From contig WFTD01000073.1 of assembly GCA_015485755.1 (NCBI GenBank), forward strand, positions 1 to 5,871: a stretch of DNA of 5,871 nucleotides. The letters run 5' to 3'. This stretch comes from Patescibacteria group bacterium. Lineage in GTDB: Bacteria > Patescibacteriota > Patescibacteriia > S139-126. Made by a program: the position numbers and the translations under genes. Below the pieces are notes generated by a model that did no database searches, was not told where the DNA came from, and worked only from the letters and a program-made list of their open reading frames with translations. Positions 1 to 4,649 of this stretch are shown here, piece by piece (positions within the stretch are counted from its first letter, which is position 1; each line of letters starts with the position of its first letter).

Positions 1-10
1 CATTACTTAC

Positions 11-28
11 TACTAACTACTAACTACT
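11..28. repeat. Short 7-bp tandem repeat (TACTAAC)
   Basis: The heptamer TACTAAC occurs twice in a row and is followed by a partial third copy (TACT). It lies in the gene-free first 102 bases, downstream of the minus-strand recombinase. The rest of that stretch is AT-rich and shows no convincing hairpin terminator or reading frame. With fewer than three copies this may be simple low-complexity sequence. Confidence 0.4.
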
Positions 29-102
29 CGCTGCTATCTATTGTTATCCATTTGTCAAACATCTAAACATGTATAAAAAAATAACTAAAAATATATAAAT
101 TG

Positions 103-1101
103 TCAATCTTTATTGTTTTTTTGTTTTTTTAACCCGTGGTAATATTTATGAATTTGTTTTAATTGTTGGTTGGTTATGTGAGTATATATTTGTGTGGTGG
201 TGATAGAGGCATGACCTAACAATGCTTGAACCGATCTAATATCAGCGCCATTTTGCAAAAGGTTGGTAGCAAAGGAATGCCGAAGGGTGTGAGGCGTGAC
301 TTTTTTGGTGATGCCAGCTATTTTAGAATAGCGTTTTATTATTCTTTCTACACTACGCGGTGTCAGAGGATGGATTTTTTTATCACTTTCTTTTTCTTTT
401 TTGCTTTTGGCGCGGTCATGACGGACAAAGAGGGCCGGGTCCATATCCTGTCTTTTGTCTAAATACAATTTGAGCCAGTATTTTGCTTGGTTTGATAAAA
501 ATACAATTCTTCTTTTTCCACCTTTTCCTTGAATGGTAAATTCATCCTTTTTTAAATTTATGTGTTCCCTGGTAAGTGAACAAAGTTCAGACACCCTCAT
601 TCCAGTAGAAAAAAGCAGTTCCAAGATAGCTTTGTCTCGCAGTTTTATTATTTCAGGGTGATTGTCTTTTAAGGGGGCTTCTAGCAGGCGTTGCAGATCA
701 TCAACTTCAAGGAAATCAACTTCTCTTTCTGGCGTTTTGGCCAGTTCAATTTTTTCTGGAGATAAGGTTTTTATATCTTGTTTAGTTAAGTATTTAAGAA
801 AAGAACGCAGGGCAATCAAATGGTAGTTTTGGGTTGTTTTTTTGAGGGGTTTGCCTTGGTGGTCTGTTTGGCGGTTGAGCCAAAGGCGGAATTGCTTTAT
901 TTTTCTTAAGGTTATATCAGTGGGTGACAGTTTTTTTTCACCTTGGGCCAGCCAACTAAATATCCTTAAAAGGTAAAAACGGTAATTTCTGATTGTTTTA
1001 TGGCTACGGCCTTTTTCAATCTCCAAATAATCAAGAAATTCTTTGGCCAAATTTCCCAACTTACCAAAATTATTTAATTTGTCATCTTGGATATTATGCA
1101 T
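103..1101 (-). CDS. Tyrosine recombinase, XerC/XerD-like
   Basis: A 332-residue site-specific DNA recombinase that would cut and rejoin DNA through a covalent 3'-phosphotyrosine. The likely role is resolving chromosome dimers at a dif-type site, although integration or excision of an element cannot be excluded. The N-terminal SAM-like core-binding domain spans about residues 15-108 and the catalytic domain about 125-320. The full catalytic set is visible: R169 in TGMRVSEL, K196 in GKGGKR, H271 and R274 in HTLRH, H297 in LLGHAS, and nucleophile Y306 in IYTH. XerC/D proteins are usually near 300 residues. The extra length is partly a charged Lys/Glu-rich insert at about 229-243, before the HxLRH motif, plus a basic C-terminal tail. 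The ATG at 1101 is chosen because an in-frame stop lies a few codons upstream and the core-binding domain begins shortly after it; no Shine-Dalgarno precedes it. It stands alone, divergent from the rpsO unit. The family assignment is firm; XerC, XerD or XerA status cannot be decided from sequence alone. Confidence 0.93.
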   Translation of the reverse strand: MHNIQDDKLNNFGKLGNLAKEFLDYLEIEKGRSHKTIRNYRFYLLRIFSWLAQGEKKLSPTDITLRKIKQFRLWLNRQTDHQGKPLKKTTQNYHLIALRSFLKYLTKQDIKTLSPEKIELAKTPEREVDFLEVDDLQRLLEAPLKDNHPEIIKLRDKAILELLFSTGMRVSELCSLTREHINLKKDEFTIQGKGGKRRIVFLSNQAKYWLKLYLDKRQDMDPALFVRHDRAKSKKEKESDKKIHPLTPRSVERIIKRYSKIAGITKKVTPHTLRHSFATNLLQNGADIRSVQALLGHASITTTQIYTHITNQQLKQIHKYYHGLKKQKNNKD

Positions 1102-1110
1102 ACTATCATA

Positions 1111-1139
1111 ATTTTACGACACAAATGCTGGTTAGACAA
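1111..1139 (-). promoter_or_regulatory. Candidate promoter of the recombinase gene
   Basis: Read on the minus strand there is TTGTCT (1139-1134), a 17-bp spacer, then TAAAAT (1116-1111). Transcription would begin around 1104-1105, only a few bases before the ATG at 1101. The mRNA would be nearly leaderless, which agrees with the missing Shine-Dalgarno. This is a consensus match by eye in an AT-rich region, so it is tentative. Confidence 0.35.
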
Positions 1140-1215
1140 GATCGGGATATAGAACAAAATAGATAGGTATGGTAAGCGGTAATTGTTGGTGAGAGTTTGG
1201 GTAGTTGATATATAA

Positions 1216-1239
1216 ATCTCCGGAGATATCTCCGGAGAT
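1216..1239. repeat. Perfect 24-bp palindrome made of two 12-bp palindromes
   Basis: ATCTCCGGAGAT occurs twice, head to tail with no spacer. Each copy is its own reverse complement, so the whole 24 bp is also a perfect palindrome. It sits between the divergent recombinase and rpsO genes, about 115 bp upstream of the recombinase start and about 45 bp upstream of the candidate rpsO -35 box. No T-run follows on either strand, so it does not look like an intrinsic terminator. A tandem operator for a dimeric regulator, or a recombinase binding site, would fit; neither is shown. Confidence 0.75.
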
Positions 1240-1281
1240 AACTCTAAGATAAAAGGATGAGCGGTCGTCGCAAACAAGGGC

Positions 1282-1310
1282 TTGATATTTTATTTTGGTT
1301 GTGATATAGT
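1282..1310 (+). promoter_or_regulatory. Predicted extended -10 promoter of the rpsO operon
   Basis: TTGATA (1282-1287) is followed by a 17-bp spacer and TATAGT (1305-1310). A TG dinucleotide one base before the -10 box makes the extended TGnTATAGT form. Both hexamers match the sigma-70 consensus at five of six positions. Transcription would start near 1316-1318, giving an rpsO leader of about 75 nt. This is the best promoter match noticed in the window and probably drives the whole downstream unit. Confidence 0.65.
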
Positions 1311-1326
1311 ATGTCTACTAAATATT

Positions 1327-1375
1327 AAGGGCGATTTTCCAGGTTTAGGGACCTTCCCTTTACTTAGATAATCGC
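1327..1375 (+). promoter_or_regulatory. Structured rpsO leader, candidate S15 autoregulatory element
   Basis: GCGATT (1331-1336) is perfectly complementary to AATCGC (1370-1375), which ends four bases before the Shine-Dalgarno. AAGG (1327-1330) is complementary to CCTT (1357-1360). The two pairings interleave, so together they could form an H-type pseudoknot. A small inner hairpin AGGT/ACCT (1341-1344 with 1351-1354) is an extra possibility. S15 is known to repress its own mRNA through leader structures in several bacteria, with a pseudoknot in E. coli. That this leader binds S15 is an inference from its position and foldability. Confidence 0.4.
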
Positions 1376-1378
1376 TAA

Positions 1379-1384
1379 GAAAGG
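1379..1384 (+). promoter_or_regulatory. rpsO ribosome binding site
   Basis: GAAAGG ends seven bases before the ATG at 1392. It is a moderate Shine-Dalgarno that supports this start codon. It lies just after the 3' strand of the proposed leader pseudoknot, so folding of the leader could limit ribosome access. Confidence 0.6.
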
Positions 1385-1391
1385 TATAAAT

Positions 1392-1736
1392 ATGTTAGAC
1401 AAAAAGAAAAAAGAGGAGATAATCAAAAAATTCAGAACCCATCCCAATGACACTGGCTCCTCAGAGGTGCAAATTGCTATTTTAACAGCTGAGATTGAGG
1501 AGTTGACTGAACATTTGCGCAAGCATAAAAAAGATTTTTCTTCTCGCCGCGGTCTAATCCGCAAAGTAGTTCAGCGCAAGCGTTTGCTTAGGTATTTGGA
1601 AAAAGAAAACAATGAAAGTTTTCATAAGATTGTAAAAAAGCTTAAGATAAAAATAGCTCCGCGTCAAGATAACAGCCTAGATGAGGCAGTAGAAGAAAAT
1701 ACGGACAACAATGAAGGTGGTAAGACCGACAAATAA
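1392..1736 (+). CDS. rpsO: 30S ribosomal protein S15, with acidic C-terminal extension
   Basis: Primary-binding protein of the 30S subunit platform; in the family it binds the 16S rRNA central-domain three-way junction and helps form a bridge to the 50S subunit. The family core is clear: HPNDTGSSEVQIA at 17-29, LTEHLRKHKKDFSSRRGL at 38-55, then VVQRKRLLRYL at 59-69. The conserved core ends near residue 88, about the length of E. coli S15 (89 residues). The remaining 26 or so residues form a tail rich in Asp, Glu and Asn, unlike the basic core. The ATG at 1392 has a moderate Shine-Dalgarno and gives the usual family N terminus. It is the first gene of a probable operon with the NYN-domain gene and pnp, matching the common bacterial rpsO-pnp order. 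Autoregulation through the leader is plausible. The identification is secure. Confidence 0.97.
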   Translation: MLDKKKKEEIIKKFRTHPNDTGSSEVQIAILTAEIEELTEHLRKHKKDFSSRRGLIRKVVQRKRLLRYLEKENNESFHKIVKKLKIKIAPRQDNSLDEAVEENTDNNEGGKTDK

Positions 1737-1752
1737 TATTTTATCATTTAGC

Positions 1753-2253
1753 ATGAAGGAAAAAGAACAGCGAGTAGCGGTGCTAGTTGATGTTGGCAAT
1801 ATGTACCATTCTGCCCGGGCTTTGCATAATGCTCGGGTAAATTATAGAGAGGTTCTCAAAGCAGTGGTGGACGGCCGCAAACTTATTAGAGCTAATGCCT
1901 ATGTGATTAGGTCGCACAGCCAGGAGGAAGAGGGTTTTTTTGAGGCGCTGGAAAAGTCAGGTTTTTATTTGAAGTTTAAAGATTTGCAAATTTTTCCTGG
2001 CGGGGTCAAAAAGGGCGATTGGGATGTTGGCATATGCATTGATGCTATTAGAATGTCAAGCAGGATTGATGTTATAATTTTGGTTACCGGCGATGGTGAT
2101 TTTGAGCCGCTAGTTGAGTATTTGCAAAACCAAGGCGTTCAGGTGGAGGTGGCTGCTTTTAGGGAAAGCGCTTCCCATAAATTATTGGAGAAGGCTGATG
2201 TTTTTGTTGATTTGTCATCAGATGTAAAACGTTTTACAATTCCAATTAGATAA
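1753..2253 (+). CDS. NYN domain (LabA/DUF88-like) PIN-fold putative ribonuclease
   Basis: A 166-residue single-domain protein of the NYN family, whose PIN-like fold is associated with metal-dependent RNA cleavage. The expected acidic motifs are present: VDVGNMY (D13, N16), KKGDWDVGICIDA (D91, D97) and VTGDGDFEPLVEYL (D114, D116), followed by the late strand-helix segment ending KADVFVDL (D149, D153). It probably acts on RNA in the cytoplasm; the substrate is unknown. The start at 1753 lies 16 bases after the rpsO stop and gives a normal family N terminus (MKEKEQRVAVLVD). An in-frame ATG at 1711, inside the end of rpsO, would add 14 residues (MKVVRPTNNILSFS). Neither start has a good Shine-Dalgarno, so translational coupling to rpsO is likely. 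Its place between rpsO and pnp suggests a role in RNA turnover with PNPase or at the ribosome. The family call is confident; the activity is inferred. Confidence 0.88.
   Translation: MKEKEQRVAVLVDVGNMYHSARALHNARVNYREVLKAVVDGRKLIRANAYVIRSHSQEEEGFFEALEKSGFYLKFKDLQIFPGGVKKGDWDVGICIDAIRMSSRIDVIILVTGDGDFEPLVEYLQNQGVQVEVAAFRESASHKLLEKADVFVDLSSDVKRFTIPIR
2223..2238. repeat. Perfect 16-bp palindrome at the 3' end of the NYN gene
   Basis: TGTAAAACGTTTTACA is its own reverse complement over all 16 bases. It overlaps codons near the C terminus of the NYN gene (region DVKRFTI) and the possible -35 box of an internal pnp promoter. It could be an operator or chance in AT-rich sequence. As RNA it would have to open several central pairs to form a loop, and no T-run follows, so it is not a convincing terminator. 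Confidence 0.5.
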
Positions 2254-2260
2254 TTATTAA
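2233..2260 (+). promoter_or_regulatory. Weak candidate internal promoter for pnp
   Basis: TTTACA (2233-2238) is followed by a 16-bp spacer and TATTAA (2255-2260) in the very AT-rich stretch after the NYN stop codon. Transcription would start near 2266-2268, just before the long pnp leader hairpin. The hexamers are imperfect and AT-rich DNA gives such matches by chance, so pnp may simply be read through from rpsO. Confidence 0.25.
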
Positions 2261-2276
2261 TTATTATTAAGTAAAA

Positions 2277-2378
2277 GGGAGTGATAATGGCGGGAGAGGT
2301 TATTTGAAGTTAAATCATTTATAAAGTGTTTTATGGTGATTTAAGTTCAAATAACTCACCTTCCCTCCAATCACTCCC
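2277..2378 (+). promoter_or_regulatory. Long pnp leader hairpin (about 100 nt), candidate PNPase autoregulatory element
   Basis: This gene-free interval folds almost end to end. The base is a perfect 9-bp stem (2277-2285 with 2370-2378). Above it is a GC-rich partly paired zone: 2289-2290 with 2367-2368, and 2292-2296 with 2361-2365. Next come a perfect 10-bp stem (2299-2308 with 2346-2355), a single G-G mismatch (2309/2345) and a perfect 8-bp stem (2310-2317 with 2337-2344). The tip is two G-U pairs, a bulge and a 5-bp stem (2321-2325 with 2330-2334) closed by a GTGT loop. No T-run follows, so it is not an intrinsic terminator. It ends on the base before the pnp Shine-Dalgarno. In E. coli a pnp leader hairpin is cut by RNase III and then acted on by PNPase to repress pnp. 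The same role here is an inference from position and fold. Confidence 0.75.
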
Positions 2379-2386
2379 GGAAGGAG
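2379..2386 (+). promoter_or_regulatory. Strong pnp Shine-Dalgarno, with an upstream complementary anti-SD
   Basis: GGAAGGAG ends six bases before the ATG at 2393 and fixes the pnp start. It begins directly after the last paired base of the leader hairpin. CCTTCC at 2359-2364 is perfectly complementary to GGAAGG at 2379-2384, and CTCC at 2365-2368 could pair with GGAG at 2383-2386. The site could therefore be sequestered in an alternative fold when the long hairpin is not formed. Confidence 0.8.
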
Positions 2387-2392
2387 AAAAAT

Positions 2393-4636
2393 ATGACAAC
2401 TGTAAAAAAATTTAGTTTAGAGTGGGGAGGGAAAAATTTAGAAATTGAAGTGGGTAAATTAGCCCAACAAGCTTTGAGCGCTTGCACTGCGCGTTATGGC
2501 GATACAGTGGTTTTGGCTACAGTCACCCAAGGCAGCGAGCCGCGTGATGGTGTTGATTACTTTCCCCTGTTGGTTGATTATGAAGAAAAATTATACGCCG
2601 CCGGCAAGATAAAAGGATCTCGCTTTATCAAACGAGAAGGCAGAGCTTCTGATGAAGCTATCTTGACAGCTAGATTGATTGATAGATCTATCCGTCCTTT
2701 ATTTGATCCCAATGAGAGAAGGGATGTCCAGGTAGTAGTGACAGTTTTGTCAGTTGATGGCGAAAATGATCCTGACATTCCTGCGCTGGCTGCTGTATCT
2801 TGCGCTTTGCATTTGTCGCCATTGCCATGGCGCGGACCAATTGGCGGAGTGAGAGTGGGGCAGATTAATGGCGAATGGGTGCTCAACCCAACTTACAACG
2901 CTAGAGAAAAATCAGAGTTTGATTTGGTGGTTGTAAGCAAAGGCAAGGATGAGGTTGTGATGATTGAAGCTGGGGCAAATCAAGTTAAAGAAGATGTTAT
3001 TGTGGAGGCAATCTCTTTTGCCCAAAAGCATAGCTTGAAATTAATCAAATGGATTGAAGATATCAGATCGCAAATGGGCTTGCCAGAAAAGGAGTTGACA
3101 GTTTCTTTAGAGGAAAGTGAAGAAGAAAAGCTTTTGAAAGATAAGATAGAAAAGTTTATCAGCACGATAAATTTGGATGATATTTTTCCTCATAAGTCAA
3201 AAGAGGATTATAAGCAAAAGATAAACAGCCTCAAGGGTAAGTTGGAACAAGAACTAAAAGATGACAATGAGGTTAGCAAAGAAATGAGAGCAAAGGGGCT
3301 GGTAATGTTTGATGAATATTTAGCCAAGCTGGCCAGGCGCTATGTATTTAGCAAGGGCAAAAGGGTTGACGGGCGCGCTTTTGATGAGATCAGGCCGCTG
3401 AGCGCTGAGGTTGGAATTTTGCCCCGCACCCATGGATCAGCTTTGTTTATGAGAGGAGAGACTCAAGTGTTGTCAGTAGTAACTTTGGGCGCTCCGTCTG
3501 ATGAGCAATTTTTGGATACAATGGAGTTTGAGGGGAAGAAAAGGTATATGCATCATTACAATTTTCCTGGCTTCAGCGTCGGAGAGGTATCACCAATGCG
3601 TGGACCCGGCCGTCGTGAGATTGGCCATGGAGCTTTGGCAGAAAAGGCTTTGGAGCCAGTTATACCCCCTAAGGAGGATTTTCCCTACACTATTAGAGTT
3701 GTGTCTGAAGTTTTATCTTCCAACGGTTCTACTTCGCAGGCGTCTGTTTGCGGATCTTCCCTGGCTTTAATGGATGCTGGCGTGCCTATTGCAGAGGCGG
3801 TAGCTGGAATTGCCATTGGTCTTTTGACAAATCCTGACAATCCTAATGATTATGTTTTGCTGACAGACATTCAAGGCATTGAGGATCATGATGGTGATAT
3901 GGATTTTAAGATTGCTGGCACAAAAAATGGCATAACCGCTATTCAGCTTGATATTAAGCTAGATGGTATTAGTTTGGAAATTTGCCGCCAAGCATTGGAG
4001 AGGGGCAAGCAAGCCAGGGAGCAAATTTTGTCAGTTATGAACAAAACGATTGACAAGCCGCGCGAGCAATTATCGCCTTATGCGCCGCGAATTGTCTCCT
4101 TTAGGATTGATCCTGAAAAGATTAGAGATGTTATTGGCACTGGCGGAAAAGTTATTAATGAAATTATTGATGCTACTGGAGTAACGATTGATATTGAAAG
4201 CGATGGTTTGGTTATGGTTACTGGAACAAATGAAGAAAATGTCAATAAGGCAGTAGAATGGATAAAAAATATAGTAAGAGACGTTAAAGTAGGGGAAGAA
4301 TTTGAAGGCAAGGTAACCAGGGTGCTTGATTTTGGCGCTTTTGTGGAGATTTTACCCGGCAAGGAAGGGATGGTTCATATTTCTGAACTTGATTGGGGAA
4401 GGACTGATAAAGTGCAGGATGTAGTAAAGGTTGGTGACAAAATTAGAGTTAGAGTTAGCGGTATAGATGATATGGGCAGAATTAATCTGTCTCGCAAAGC
4501 TCTGCTTCCTCGCCCTGACAATTTTGCTGATAACAATCGCCGTTCTCAATCAAATCATCATCATAACAATCGCACTCGCCATCACAACTCAAATAACAAA
4601 CACTCCCACAGCAGCAAACCTCATAACCATAAATAA
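2393..4636 (+). CDS. pnp: Polyribonucleotide nucleotidyltransferase (PNPase)
   Basis: Phosphorolytic 3'-5' exoribonuclease, expected to be a cytoplasmic trimer that degrades RNA to nucleoside diphosphates using phosphate. It is 747 residues long and has the full family layout. RNase PH-like domain 1 with its linked region spans about 8-225 (RNA-contact loop FIKREGR 78-84), an alpha-helical linker about 235-320, catalytic RNase PH-like domain 2 about 325-555, a KH domain about 566-626 (IGTGGKVI at 581-588) and an S1 domain about 634-702 (FGAF 647-650, H662). Catalytic features are present: GPGRREIGHG 404-413, SSNGSTSQAS 442-451, and D498, D504 and K506 in the EDHDGDMDFK segment, with the same spacing as D486/D492/K494 of E. 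coli. Residues after about 703 form an unusual tail rich in His, Asn and Ser, with nine His among the last 27 residues. The ATG has a strong Shine-Dalgarno six bases away. The leader hairpin suggests autoregulation. The identification is secure. Confidence 0.98.
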   Translation: MTTVKKFSLEWGGKNLEIEVGKLAQQALSACTARYGDTVVLATVTQGSEPRDGVDYFPLLVDYEEKLYAAGKIKGSRFIKREGRASDEAILTARLIDRSIRPLFDPNERRDVQVVVTVLSVDGENDPDIPALAAVSCALHLSPLPWRGPIGGVRVGQINGEWVLNPTYNAREKSEFDLVVVSKGKDEVVMIEAGANQVKEDVIVEAISFAQKHSLKLIKWIEDIRSQMGLPEKELTVSLEESEEEKLLKDKIEKFISTINLDDIFPHKSKEDYKQKINSLKGKLEQELKDDNEVSKEMRAKGLVMFDEYLAKLARRYVFSKGKRVDGRAFDEIRPLSAEVGILPRTHGSALFMRGETQVLSVVTLGAPSDEQFLDTMEFEGKKRYMHHYNFPGFSVGEVSPMRGPGRREIGHGALAEKALEPVIPPKEDFPYTIRVVSEVLSSNGSTSQASVCGSSLALMDAGVPIAEAVAGIAIGLLTNPDNPNDYVLLTDIQGIEDHDGDMDFKIAGTKNGITAIQLDIKLDGISLEICRQALERGKQAREQILSVMNKTIDKPREQLSPYAPRIVSFRIDPEKIRDVIGTGGKVINEIIDATGVTIDIESDGLVMVTGTNEENVNKAVEWIKNIVRDVKVGEEFEGKVTRVLDFGAFVEILPGKEGMVHISELDWGRTDKVQDVVKVGDKIRVRVSGIDDMGRINLSRKALLPRPDNFADNNRRSQSNHHHNNRTRHHNSNNKHSHSSKPHNHK

Positions 4637-4649
4637 GCATTGATATTTC

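Noticed and set aside
35..60. Minus-strand GGATAACAAT resembling part of the lac operator, next to TTGACA.
   Set aside because: It is a short match with no dyad partner, no suitable -10 box and no downstream gene in the window. It is a coincidence.
226..462. A 78-codon plus-strand frame opposite the recombinase gene.
   Set aside because: It lies wholly antisense to a clearly conserved gene, is low in complexity (Phe-rich) and shows no family motif or ribosome binding site. The same reasoning excludes the other short frames overlapping rpsO and pnp.
103..1101. The recombinase as the integrase of a mobile element with attachment sites in the window.
   Set aside because: No tRNA gene, no flanking direct repeats and no other mobile-element genes are visible. 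The flanking genes to the right are core genes, and the left flank is too short to judge.
1093..1112. Inverted repeat ATTATG ... CATAAT around the recombinase start codon as a Xer binding site or operator.
   Set aside because: The arms are only 6 bp in AT-rich DNA, and their orientation is opposite to that of dif arms. It is easily chance.
1216..1239. The 24-bp palindrome as a dif site for the neighbouring recombinase.
   Set aside because: dif sites have two 11-bp arms around a 6-bp centre, with inner arm ends resembling CATAA and TTATG. This palindrome has CCGG-centred repeats and lacks that pattern.
1257..1304. A 15-codon plus-strand reading frame (MSGRRKQGLDILFWL) upstream of rpsO, as a leader peptide.
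   Set aside because: The purine run AAAAGG abuts the ATG with no spacing, the frame overlaps the predicted promoter elements of rpsO, and the predicted transcript would start downstream of it.
2277..2378. The long hairpin before pnp as an intrinsic terminator of the rpsO-NYN transcript.
   Set aside because: It is followed by GGAAGGAG and an A-run, not a T-run, and it directly abuts the pnp ribosome binding site.
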